A stretch of 64,000 nucleotides of DNA from Rachycentron canadum (lineage: Eukaryota; Chordata; Actinopteri; Carangiformes; Rachycentridae), in assembly GCA_038496675.1 (NCBI GenBank), contig CM076659.1, positions 4,200,692-4,264,691 of the forward strand. Direction: 5' to 3'. Position numbers and translations under genes: made by a program. The stretch's first letter is position 1; every line of letters starts with the position of its first letter. The notes under the pieces are model-generated. The model saw only the letters and a program-made list of their open reading frames with translations. It was not told the DNA's origin and did no database searches. Below are positions 24,842-36,000 of the stretch, one piece after another.

Positions 24842-25684
24842 ATGTCCAATCGTGAACCAGTGAAGATCCAGATTGAGGAGCTGGAAGAGACTGAGGACAC
24901 GACACCACAAGACTCTGGTGCTCCTGTTTTTGAAGCAAGAACGGACAAAATCTCTGCTTTGGACAGACCTTCCTCTTTGGACCCCAAAGGGAGTCCTGTT
25001 ATGGAGGTGGAGGGGGACACAACAACAAATAGTCCCAGGGCATCAAATGGTCCCAGGGCATCAAATAGTCCCAGGGCATCAAATAGTCCCAGGGCATCAA
25101 ATGGTCCCAGGGCATCAAATGGTCCCAGGGCCTCAGTTTCTTGTTCCAGCAATGACTCAGTGATTCTTATCAAGGAAACGACCCAAAGTTTGTTTTCAGC
25201 AAATTTATCCTTTGAGATAAATTCTGCAGACACTGACAAACAACCACACAAGAACGAAGCCAGAGCATTTGCCACACTTCTCATAGCGAGGGTGCTGACC
25301 AAGTGTAACGCGCTGGACATCTGGACACGAGACAGTTTGGCGATATACACTGAACACCTGGTGAACCAGTTACTGCAGGGACTAGATCATTCTGAGATTG
25401 ACACCAACAAGAACATCAAGAAGATCTGCAAGGCTGCGATCGAAGATCTGAAAGACAAGTACGGTGGTCAGCGCAAACTGGAGAAAACCATCCTAACTCT
25501 TCAACCATCGGTGGACGCTGCCATCGTTGAGTGTTTGCGAGGTTACATCACGAGACACTCTGAAGCATCTACGTGGAAGAAGATAAGGGGGTATTGCTGG
25601 AAAAACAAGCACAAGTTCTTCTTCGACATCCTCCCTGTGTGTGGGTATGTAGCCTTTGTCATCTGGTTGTTATGCATGTTATGA
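24842..25684 (+). CDS. unrecognised tail-anchored protein, copy A
   Basis: Single-exon gene of 280 residues; I do not recognise its family. Order: acidic N-terminus (residues 1-62), six PRAS-type hexapeptides NSPRAS/NGPRAS (63-98), a Ser/Thr-rich linker, a mainly helical domain (about 142-236, with TEHLVNQLLQGL, KKICKAAIEDLKDKYG and DAAIVECLRGYI), a basic stretch (KKIRGYCWKNKHK) and a hydrophobic tail (263-280) ending at the C-terminus. That layout suggests a tail-anchored membrane protein facing the cytosol. A second copy lies inverted at 27791-28588. The ATG is shared by both copies and follows a CpG-rich promoter with CRE and NRF1-type sites; AATAAA lies 158 bp after the stop. Two copies keeping an intact frame despite indels in multiples of three support real coding. 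Function unknown. Confidence 0.75.
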   Translation: MSNREPVKIQIEELEETEDTTPQDSGAPVFEARTDKISALDRPSSLDPKGSPVMEVEGDTTTNSPRASNGPRASNSPRASNSPRASNGPRASNGPRASVSCSSNDSVILIKETTQSLFSANLSFEINSADTDKQPHKNEARAFATLLIARVLTKCNALDIWTRDSLAIYTEHLVNQLLQGLDHSEIDTNKNIKKICKAAIEDLKDKYGGQRKLEKTILTLQPSVDAAIVECLRGYITRHSEASTWKKIRGYCWKNKHKFFFDILPVCGYVAFVIWLLCML

Positions 25685-25841
25685 ACTTGTGAGGGTGGCG
25701 GGGTGGAGCGGTGCTCCGCAGCGTTGCCTCACCGCTGCTGAGGGAGAAACTGGAGGTGATGCTGGCGTCAGCCCCGGTTCCTCCCCCGTGTCGGTGTGGG
25801 TTTACCCCGGGTGCTCCGGTTTCCTCCCACATCATTGAAAT

Positions 25842-25847
25842 AATAAA
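25842..25847 (+). terminator. polyadenylation signal of copy A
   Basis: AATAAA follows a 3'UTR that is homologous to the copy B 3'UTR (shared CCTCCCACATCATT and AATAATAAAATTC). The matching signal in copy B is at 27669-27674. Confidence 0.6.
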
Positions 25848-27668
25848 ATTCTGAGATTACATATTTTTTGTATGTATTTTTTTTTTAATTATTATTATAT
25901 TCTTTCTGAATTAATTACAAAAGGAGATTATGCAATAATTTAAAAAAAAAATTGTACTCTATTAAATCTTTTTTTCTTTGAATAATGACCTGTGAACTAC
26001 CTCAAACACATTCCCTCTTTATTATTGTTGGAATAAACCTGTTGTAAGTTTCATTGTGTAAATAAAGATTATTTTAAGAAAAGATAGAAGATAAGACAAG
26101 ATAAGAAAGACTATATTTTCTACTGGGGGGGTCAAATGTGAAGTTAGGTTGGGCTATAGATATGGTTAATGTACTCATCTGACAACAAACGGTGCATTTA
26201 TTGACTCTCTTGTTCCACGTTTGAAGAAGTTTGAAACAAACCGTTCCCATATTGTCTCTGTTAGATGTATCTATGTGGTAGTTCTCCGCTTTTAGTTACA
26301 GGGAATGTAGGCTGTAATCTGACGTGTCATCAAAGTCATTTCAGTGTGTGGTTATTTATTTTATGGCCACACAGCAGCCTGCAATAATAGAACATGTACC
26401 CAGAAGTTAAATTATGACTATAACATAAAATCTCTCCAAATTCTTTCCATGCAGATCATTGCTCAGTGGCTCATACAGGACAACCCTGTAATAACCGAAC
26501 ACATACCCATGAGTAACTACAGTATAACACCCTGAACTGTTCCCCCCTTATTCCATAACTTCACACCTGGTTCCTCAGTAGGGGACCTACATATATGAAA
26601 TGGTACAGACTGTACCATTACACTGTAACTCCTGTGATTACGTTGTATGATTCAGGCTATAATCTGCTGTAATACCCAAGATTCAGTGTCAGTTTCTACC
26701 AATTTGTTCCAAACTGTTAAAATTGTTCCAATTCCAGGTAAACACAGTGTGGTGATAACTGTGTGCGTGGATAAATAATAGACAAGCACAGGTGGACTTA
26801 TGCAGCATGCCGCTCCGCCCTAATAAAATTTAACCGAAACATGGGAACCTTGATCTCTTTAAGTCATGCAGGGCTGTTTAACTCGATCATATGAGGAAAA
26901 CTCACCCGAGATTGAAAGCTCCTACAGAACTTTTTCAGACAGTGATCAAGGCTGGAAAGATTTTAGCTCTGATATGGAATTTTCTATATGAACTATAGAC
27001 TGGAAATCTAGTTTTTCAAATTGCGCAACTTGAAATTGATGATTTCACGAAGTGAATTACAGACCATGTGAATTCAAAATGACATATTTAAGTGCAATGA
27101 GTTAAGTGGTATTTAACTTTTAACACTAAGTCGTGATTAAAATCCCAAACGTGGTATCCAAATAATATAATTCAGATTTTAATGACAGAACTCTGAGACT
27201 GAGAACTGAAACTGACATCACATCAATAAAACATCAAGTGAAGCCCAATTTCTAAAATGTTGAAAAGTTGAGAAAAATTTGCAAATAATATAGAAAAAAG
27301 TTTATTATGACATAATATTCCAGATTCAGGCCAATGACTATGGGAAAGGTCAAAGATAGAAGCATCATGCTGGATATGAGCTGTGAAAACCTGTAAAACA
27401 AAAGGCAACAACTGTTACGTGGGGTTCAATTACAGCACAGTCAGCACAGCATGATCTCCATAAAGAAAAGGTAAAGGACACTGAGTGCATGAACATATTT
27501 CATGAAGTCAATGACCACATTTTAAAGCCCTGCCAAAAGAGCAGGTGCTTGAGCACCACCTGAGGTCCGTCTGTTCATGTGGCTGTTATGTCAGTTCTCC
27601 TCTGGCCTTCCTTTATAAGTTCATTTAGAAAGAATGCAAGAAATACATGAAAAATTGAATCGAAGAAT
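25848..27668. other. spacer between the inverted genes
   Basis: About 1.8 kb of AT-rich DNA between the two 3' ends. The segment 25929-26040 is similar, in inverse orientation, to 29443-29575. No gene with family resemblance, intron structure or strong signal is seen; the 26344-26535 open frame is not supported. Confidence 0.6.
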
Positions 27669-27674
27669 TTTATT
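27669..27674 (-). terminator. polyadenylation signal of copy B
   Basis: TTTATT on the plus strand (AATAAA on the gene strand), in the same sequence context as the copy A signal. Confidence 0.6.
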
Positions 27675-27790
27675 ATTTTAATGATGTGGGAGGACCTCCA
27701 GTTTCTCCCTGTGTGGCCCTGTATAAACTTCTGACAGCAACAGTGCGGCAACAATGCTGAGCACTGCACCGTCCTGCCACCCTCAGAAGT

Positions 27791-28588
27791 TTATAACGCA
27801 AATATCACCCAGATGACAACTGCTGTCAGCAGAATCAAAGGGAAGGCATCCAAGAAGATCTCGTACTTCTCTGAAAAGTGAAGCTTCCTCGGTTCCCTCT
27901 TATTCTTCTTCTTCTTCTTCTTCTTCTTTGTGGATGCATCAGAGTGTCCCGTGATGTAACTTCGCAAACACTCAACGATGGCAGCGTCCACCGATGGTTG
28001 AAGAGTTAGGATGGTTTTCTCCAGTTTGCGCTTACCACCGTACTTGTCTTTCAGATCTTCGATCACAGCCTTGCAGATCTTCTCGATGTTCTTGTTGGTG
28101 TCAATCTCACAAAGGTTAAGTCCCTGCATTACCTGGTTCACCAGGTGTTCAGTGTATATCGCCAAACTGTCTCGTGTCCAGATGTCCAGCGCGTTACACT
28201 TGGTCAGCACCCTCGCTATGAGAAGTGTGGCAAATGCTCTGACTTCGTCCTTGTGTGGTTGTTCGTCGGTGTCTGTAGAACTTGTCTCAGAGGATGAATT
28301 TGCTGAAAACAAACTTTGGGTCGTTTCCTTGATAAGAATCACTGAGTCATTGCTGGAACAAGAAACTGAGGCCCTGGGACCATTTGATGCCCTGGGACTA
28401 TTTGTTGTTGTGTCCCCCTCCACCTCCATAACAGGACTCACTTTGGGGTCCAAAGAGGAAGGTCTGTCCAAAGCAGAGATTTTGTCCGTTCTTGCTTCAA
28501 AAACAGGAGCACCAGAGTCTTGTGGTGTCGTGTCCTCAGTCTCTTCCAGCTCCTCAATCTGGATCTTCACTGGTTCACGATTGGACAT
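27791..28588 (-). CDS. unrecognised tail-anchored protein, copy B
   Basis: Single-exon gene of 265 residues, an inverted paralog of 24842-25684. Residues 1-49 are identical to copy A. It has only two PRAS units against six, a conserved helical domain (AFATLLIARVLTKCNALDIW, IEKICKAVIEDLKDKYGG) and a diverged end: a run of eight lysines encoded by a CTT/AAG microsatellite (27902-27930), then a different but equally hydrophobic tail (LILLTAVVIWVIFAL). Keeping a hydrophobic C-terminus while the sequence changes suggests that the anchor itself is selected. The promoter and 3'UTR are duplicated with the gene. Function unknown; both copies look intact, so pseudogene status is unlikely. Confidence 0.75.
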   Translation of the reverse strand: MSNREPVKIQIEELEETEDTTPQDSGAPVFEARTDKISALDRPSSLDPKVSPVMEVEGDTTTNSPRASNGPRASVSCSSNDSVILIKETTQSLFSANSSSETSSTDTDEQPHKDEVRAFATLLIARVLTKCNALDIWTRDSLAIYTEHLVNQVMQGLNLCEIDTNKNIEKICKAVIEDLKDKYGGKRKLEKTILTLQPSVDAAIVECLRSYITGHSDASTKKKKKKKKNKREPRKLHFSEKYEIFLDAFPLILLTAVVIWVIFAL

Positions 28589-28790
28589 GTTCAGTTTCTG
28601 GTGGATGTTTGAGTCGAATATTCTTCAACTTGGGAAACTATAGATGACGTCACATACATGTGACCCTGATTTGACACTGATTAAAGCCAAATTGATGCGT
28701 CATCTAGATTGTGACGTGGACGTTACGTCACACACGCTCAACGCACACCTGCTAAACCATGCGCATGCGCACTTGATACACTTTTTATGT
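28589..28790 (-). promoter_or_regulatory. promoter of copy B
   Basis: Mirrors the copy A promoter: CRE TGACGTCA at 28645-28652, again 64 bp before the ATG, and NRF1-type TGCGCATGCGCA at 28760-28771. Spacing and sequence are conserved between the copies. Confidence 0.55.
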
Positions 28791-29187
28791 AACTCTTTTA
28801 GTTTTGGTGTAGACTGTGAAGACGAGATTTTCTATCAGTCAGTTACTATAATAATGATTTGGTGAAACTGTGTCATTAAATCGCACCGACACCGTTTTAT
28901 CAATAATCCTAATGCACCTCACCTTGTAAACTCACATCGTCACATAGTTTTGTAATTAATGTTAAACAACAGGATCCTTTCCGGCATCGACCTCATGTTG
29001 AATTGGTCGGGTCCAACAATTTTGACTCAAACACACACACACGAGCTTTTGACAATATGGTGTTTACATCAAAATGACCGTTTTTGTCAATGGAGTCTGG
29101 TGGCTTTGAGCCTGGAGATAAAACAAATATGAATTTAATCCAATTTTACTCTACCTGTCTCTTTATTTCCATGGAAACAGAAATAAA

Positions 29188-29350
29188 AGTGGACAAGTTC
29201 CAGCGCTGTGAAGTGAATCCAATGCAGAAGACCCTTAAACTTGGAGTTTAACTAAGAGCCACCAGGGGGCGACACCACTGAGAAGTTCATTCATAGGAAT
29301 CTATGTAAAAAAATGGTCTTCCTTACTTGATTTATTACCTCAGTAAACTT
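29188..29350 (+). repeat. dispersed repeat (GGGGGCGAC family)
   Basis: It shares AAAGTGGAC, CTGTGAAGTGAA, CACCAGGGGGCGAC, CCACTG and CTTGATTTATTACCTCAGTAAA with 58285-58490. This is a short non-autonomous repeat of a type I recall as common in percomorph genomes. Confidence 0.6.
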
Positions 29351-29831
29351 GCACATGTTAAATACTGAACGGATTTCAAGAAAAAGAACAGGCAACAACA
29401 AGGCAAGCAATAAAGCAATAGAGCCAAATAGAAAGAAATAGATTATATTCCAACAATAGTGAAGAGGCAGTGTGTTTGAGGTAGTGCAAAGGTCATTATG
29501 AAAAGAAATAAGCAAAAACAAACAAAGCTAGATTAAATAAATTACAAATCATTTTTATTTCAACCACTGCATAACACTCAAGTTTTCTGATTATTGTGGA
29601 CGGGTTTTTGTTAGATTTTTACGTCGATTTCTTTTCTTTTTTTTTTCTTTTTTAATTTATAAATATAATAATCGGGATATCGAAATTAAATTTTGAGTTT
29701 GAATGTGGTATCTGTATCTGATTTTCTGATTAAAACGATTTAGGTCATCCCATTATACGAAGACGATCAACGTGTAGTCTGCATTGGAACAAAAATCATC
29801 AAAACACCAAAACACCTCGCATCTTATTAGA

Positions 29832-29868
29832 AACGAACAAACAAACAAACAAACAAACAAACAAAAAA
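29832..29868. repeat. (AAAC)n simple repeat
   Basis: A run of ACAA/AAAC units just upstream of the psap promoter. Confidence 0.85.
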
Positions 29869-29887
29869 CTTTGATGGTCGATACTCA

Positions 29888-30076
29888 ATGATCACATCAG
29901 ACGCACCAGGGCCGAGTCACATGTCTCGTGGAGCCTTGTTCAGTCAGCTGACAGTGAGGCATCATAAAGGCAACAACAAGCCCCGCCGTCTGCATTGCAG
30001 TGCTCTCCGCTCCAGCGCGTACTTCAGCCACCGGAGGACCAGAAACAAGCCGCGCCGGCCGGAAAACTGCGCAGTC
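29888..30076 (+). promoter_or_regulatory. psap: putative psap promoter and 5'UTR
   Basis: CpG-richer than its surroundings, with the palindrome GTCAGCTGAC at 29943-29952. The reading frame stays open upstream of the chosen ATG from 29888, but the signal peptide begins exactly at 30077, so the upstream part is most likely 5'UTR. The transcription start is unknown. Confidence 0.45.
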
Positions 30077-33000
30077 ATGCTGCTTTTAACCCTGCTCTTC
30101 GTGTCTTCAGGTAACGTCAGCCCACCGGGGAGAATCGGCTGTTGATTTGATTTGTTTCGCTGCACAGTGAAGCCTCCGCGGTTGTGTAACCGAAGTGCGT
30201 TTCAAACACCAAGAGGCGGAAACGCCTCGAGCAGCGTTAGCTTCGGTAAACAGTAGCCAAATTAGCTAATGGTAACTTTAGCTTCATTTTGGGGTTTTTT
30301 AAAAAATATAAACACAACGCGCCTGTTTGTTGTCATCATATCAGTGTGCTTTGTGTGTTTACATGTGTGAAGAAGCTGTGTTCGGCGGTTCTCAGCCGTT
30401 TGTTTTTGGGGTTGAAAGCCGTTGTTGTTGGCCGAACCGCTCCAGTTATTAGCGGCTCGGCTAACGACAAGCTAACGTAGCCTTAGGTCCGATGGCCAAA
30501 CATTAATACAACGGCAACTTTAGCTCACTGTTTGTTTGTTTGTTTGTTTTTCTTCTTGTCAACACGCACGAAGGCCTCTGCTAGGCTAACCATCAAAGCA
30601 GCTAGCTAACCGGCCGTTTTCAGTTTCTTTTTTTTTTTTTTTTTTACTTGTTTTGTTTTGGTCTCCGTTGGTCAGTCCAGGCTGATCGGCCCCACCTGAT
30701 GTGAGGAGATAAAGGACTTCATGTAAACCTCAGTTGAACCCCTGGGCACAAAAGGAAGTAAAGATGTCTAGTCCTACCCAGCAACTTTCATTTCAGCTTT
30801 GTAAAATGTCAGTTATTGTTGAAGTTTTTTTTTTTCGGTTTGCTTTCGGTTGTGATGCCCGTGTTTGACTTCATTTTCCTTTTCTGGCATCTTATCTTTA
30901 TGTGCGGACAAATCTGGGTTAGTCAGTTATTGCTGCAATGCTGTTCATAAACAGTTGCGCACAAGGTTGGCCTGATTTTTGTGGCATATGGATCTGAAAT
31001 TCATATTTGTTTAGCTCTTATCAGCATTGTTTATTCCAGCCCGCTGGCAGTATTGGCTCTTTCAAGTCATGACATTATTGCTTTATGTGTTTAATGCTTA
31101 TCTTCAATTTGACTGCTGGTTTAAACTATTGATTTTATGTAATGCTGTCTTTGCACTTCCACATTCTTGCATGTTTTTTTTTTTTTTTTTTTTTTTTTTG
31201 CAGACATTCCTCAGTGGTGCATGTCATAAACTTCAGAGTTCAATCACATTGGTCAAGAAGCGTTATGAATACATTCTCATAACCTGAAGTTGTTGGGTTA
31301 AAGTTATGTGTAGCCAGGTTCACTTCCTGATGCTGAACAATGCAATCTGAATCCTGTGTAAAAAGCTTTAATGCTTTTCTGTGTCATGTGATGCTGATTC
31401 ACCGACATTAGGATGAGTCAGTTTTGGAGTCACAGAACTGAGTCAAAAATGACTTTTTTTTTTTTTTTTTTTTTTTGCTGAGCTCATAAAAAGGACCTTG
31501 ACCTACAACCCGTTTTATCTCCTGTTGGGACATAAAGCCAGCGGAAATGTAAAGCTTTTATTGTGTGCTGGTTGTTAACTGTAAATGGTTTACCGCAGTG
31601 TTAGTTAAATCCCAAAATGTCCGCCTGATTGGTACAGACTTTCTGCCAAAGCTCAACTTATTTTCTGTGACTGCTCATGTGACTCAAGTGGCGGGTGGAA
31701 GAACTCTGCCTGTGACTTTACTGTAATGTCCATTGGTCTGAACGCTGAGGGAGAGGGCTTTCACAGTGGTGGGCGATCAAAGGTTCGTCAGTGCAATTCC
31801 TCACCACAGGGCTGTCACTCGCAGTACTGGCCTTACTGACCTGTTTATATTCTAAGAACACTGTGGCGATTTAGATGATCATTTCTCTGAGCTGGGGATG
31901 ATCCTTTTTTTGCTCTATTTTTCGTTCTTAAGAGAAAATGTAATAAAGGAAACGGGAACAGTGCTGCAAAGCATTAGGTGCTTCCCCATGTCCCCTTTTT
32001 CACTTCAGTAAAATGTGGTTTGCATTGGCCTAAAATGCTTTTTTTTTTTTTTTTTTTTTTTTAAATCATATGCATAACTGCTAATTGCTTACTTCTGCAG
32101 CTGTGATGGATATGTAAATGATAACGTTGCTTTATGGTGTCTTCTTGGTCTGTTGCTTGCTGGCTGGTGCTCTCAGTTGCTGGTGGCGTATGCTAATGCC
32201 ACTTTGAACTCAAAGCAAAGCAAGCAATTTGAACTAAAAGGATTTAGTGTGTTTGTTTTTACTTGATGGCAGTTATGTAACAGTTTAGTGGTTGTTTGAT
32301 CACAATCATCTTTTTTTTTAATTTTAGGATTTCAAGGTTCACAAAGCAAGTGCACTGTTTGTTTTTTTTTTTTTGCACTTTTTTTTTTTTTTTTTTTTTT
32401 TTTTGGCTCACCTAAGAACAGGACTCCATTACATTTGAACTAAGAAGGCAGATGATTGAATGTCTTTAACTAGCATGTGACTAAGCACAAGTGCCCTTCA
32501 AAATTAATGCATTTCTGAAAAAAAAGCCCTATTTGACCCAAGCTATACTGAGTCAGTTTTAATACATTTGGACTCTTTAACTTATAGTGCAAGCGTGTCC
32601 CAGTTTAAATATAAAAAAATTCAGCAAAACATGTTAAAACTTGCTGGCAGCGTTTTGAGGAAGTTTGAGCTTCAGATTTCCCCATTTGATATTACCAGGC
32701 AGACACAAAGATTAGGTAGGGCATGGTGTCTACGCTTGGCTAAGTAACTCAGTCAGAGAGGATGTTGTCTGTTTCATTACTTGATGAGCTACAATCTGGA
32801 TTACTTGTTAAAATGTTTCTTGACAGATTGAGACAGTAAAACCATAAAGTGAATATCCCGTTTCCTCCTTCTGAAGCTACTTAAACTATCAATCAGGAAA
32901 GCAGAGACCATTTCTGCTCATTGTTTGTTTTTCCCCCTCTTTAAACAGGAATAACGTAAGGAAAATGGTATCGTTTTCATGTGCCTGCGCTCTGATTTTC

Positions 33001-36000
33001 TATAGTAAAAATGTGACTCCTGTCTTCTTTGCAGCTGTGGCAACCCCTCTGCTGGGCACTGAGCAGTGTGCTCGCGGCCCCCCCTACTGGTGTAAGAATG
33101 TAAAGATGGCGTCTCAGTGCGGAGCTGTGACTCACTGCCAACAAAACGTGTGGAACAAGCCCCAGATGGTGAGGTGTTTTTTTTTTTTTTTTTTAAATGA
33201 AATTGACAACTGCTGTTTATATACTTGTGTTTACTTAAAAGAAATGCAGACTGTTCCTTTTTTTTATGGAAACTCTCCAATTAATCGACACACCCCACCC
33301 AGTGACTAATGCTTGTTTTCTATTGTATTTATTTACTCTCAGAAATGACACAAGTACATTTTTATTTGATTTTACATATCCAAATGTGTGATTTTCAGAA
33401 AACGGTGCCATGTGATTTGTGTAAAGAGGTGTTGATGGTGGTGGAGCAGATACTGAAGGACAATGCCACTGAGGTAAGATATCTGTGCAATGAGCAGAAG
33501 TGTTGCATGTGACTAAACCTAGTTGTAGACACTCATTGGGAAAACCTGTGCTTTTTTTTTTTTTTTTTTTTTTTGATTGCAGGGTGAGGTTCTTGGGTAC
33601 CTGGAGAAGGCCTGCCAGCTCATCCCTGATCAAAGTATGACTGCAGAGTGCAAGGAGATGGTGGATGAGTATTACCCCATCATCATAGGAATCATCACTG
33701 GAGAACTGGTGAGCACTGTTTAAACTGGTCAAGCCTTTAAATACAGATAATGTGTTGTAAGGACCAGGGATGTGGCAACTAGCTGAAATAACATTTAGTC
33801 TAGGGCCACCACAATTTAGCCTACCATACCGGGTAATCAATTTGAGTTTGGTTGGTCTGTCAGTTTATTGTTTGGCTTCATCTAAAACTCTTAAATTGGT
33901 CCATCAGTCCCTTCGTGTCAAAAAAAAAAAAAAAAGGGAAAACAGAAGTGGCTGTGAGCAAAGTGCAGCAAACTAAACAAAGGTCATTGACGAGGAAGTG
34001 AGTCGGAGTCTAAATGGGAACAGAGTAGTCATTGTGTAATACTAAACCTCGTGACTGGGGGGAGCATTTTGTGTAGGTTTCTTTGTTTCAACTCTCACCT
34101 GCTACTCAGAGAACAAGAGACATTTCTTTACAGACTAATAAGAACAAAATGTTACTTCTATACATCAACATGAGTTTCTTTTTAAACTCGTGTGTGTATC
34201 TATAAAGACTTAAGTTGTATCTTTTGCTGCTAAAGAATTTAATTAACTATAAAGTGAAATGTGCCGGTGATGTAACTTAAAGTTGTGTGTTTTTAGGAGG
34301 ATCCCGGTGTGGTGTGTGGAGCCATGGGGCTGTGTACATCTCAGCAGGCAGCCCTGGCTCAGGCCGAAGCACAGGAACAGCTCACATCCAATGAAATCCC
34401 TCAGATCGACCTTTCCCAGCCTATGGCTCCTTTCATCCTCAATGTGCCTGAGCTTCTCTACCCTCAGACTCCCAAGCAGGAGGCCCCCAAGCAGGAGGCC
34501 CCCAAACAGGAGACTCCAAAGCAGGTACATTGTTTAACTCTCACAACATGCGCGGCATTATGGTCTCCTCCTGTCATTGAACGTTGTCTTCATTCTGCCC
34601 TGAATCTTTTTCCCTCCCTGTAGGAAGGGGACGAGGTTTGCCAGGACTGCATCAAGTTCCTGACCGATGCTCAAGCTGAAGCCAAGGCCAACTCCTCATT
34701 TATTGACTCTCTCATTGAGAATATTGAGAACCAGTGTGACCTGCTGGGGCCAGGCTTATCTGCAATGGTGAGAGTCCATTACTGGAGGGGGTTTTAATCC
34801 TATTATTAAGTGTATATGCTCCTAACAATCTTTTGTGACAGTTAGTCTTTCCCATTTGACTGGAGCATTGCTGCTTTACTTCTGTTTCACTTGGTTAAAT
34901 TCTTAAAAATGACAACTTGATAAGGAAAAACAAAGGCATGAAAAAACAGAAAAGCCCTAATGTGGCTCTAAATAGGTTAATAAATGCACATTATTCTCTC
35001 TGAAAGCAGAATTTGAACTGTTGTTGTTTTTTCCTCATTGCAGTGTAAGCAGTATGTCAGCCAGTATGGTACCCTGGTCATTGAGCAGCTTATGTCCATG
35101 GTGAGTCTTCTAAATTCTCCATGTCCTGTGCATGACTCAAGTTTTTGTTTGTTGCATATATAGACCATATTTTAACATGAATGATCGGTACATTCTAATA
35201 TTCAGCGTTGAACCAATTGAACAAGTCATCAAAGCTAAAGACTGAGATAATTTGTATGTTTTGGTGGTGCTAAGCCTATACTCAGTACCCACTGGCATGC
35301 CGACTGAATTTATTCATATCTTCTGAATTGCTTACTCTTATTTTCCTAATTTCTGTTGTCTTTTTCGTCTGTTTCTTCTTGACTTCATGTCGTCTTGCTC
35401 TGTTTTGTTTTTTCTTTTTTTTTCCCCCCCTTGCTCTGGGTTTTGTATGCTGCCCCCCAGGAACAGGTAGGTCTCTCTGTGTTCAGCCTGTAGCCTTTTA
35501 ACCTTAGCTCCTGCTTTTTGTACCGTCTACTCCACTAGAGCTACTCACCTGTCACCGTAGAGACACATGTTAAATGATCTAATTATGAGTGAGACTACTT
35601 CACTTAACATGAGCACTCTGCTTGTTTGGTTAACGACTTTACACTTAAGTGTCTGGTGGAAACTGAAGCAAAGGGCCACGTTGGGATCCTCTGCTGTTTC
35701 TTCACATTAAATCAGCATGCAGTGCTGCCACATTTAACGTATGCTTGGATTTTGTGACTTGGTGCATGAACAAGTTACCTGAGATGCACGGGTCTCCAGT
35801 AACATTGATGTGGCTATTCCCATCAAAAAGCACAGTCTTCATTGTTCTCTAAATGGCTGGTTTTTCTTAAACACATAGTTCAGAGGTGCAGAAATAAACA
35901 TCTTCTTTGCCTGTATGTGTGTGTTGTGTAGTGGTAAAAGAAAACTGCAGTAGATTGTTTTTTTTTTTTTTTTTCTGTTTCAAAGGGGTGGGGCTGTAAC

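Noticed and set aside
28011..28643. 210-residue open frame antisense to copy B
   Set aside because: An antisense shadow of the copy B gene. The matching antisense frame of copy A exists too but shows no protein-like features and is explained by the sense frame.
29888..30076. Longer psap start at 29888
   Set aside because: It would bury the signal peptide behind 63 charged residues; the ATG at 30077 gives a normal signal peptide.
33235..33840. 201-residue open frame on the minus strand
   Set aside because: It runs across psap exons 3-4 antisense, includes a poly(K) from a poly(T) tract and has no family resemblance.
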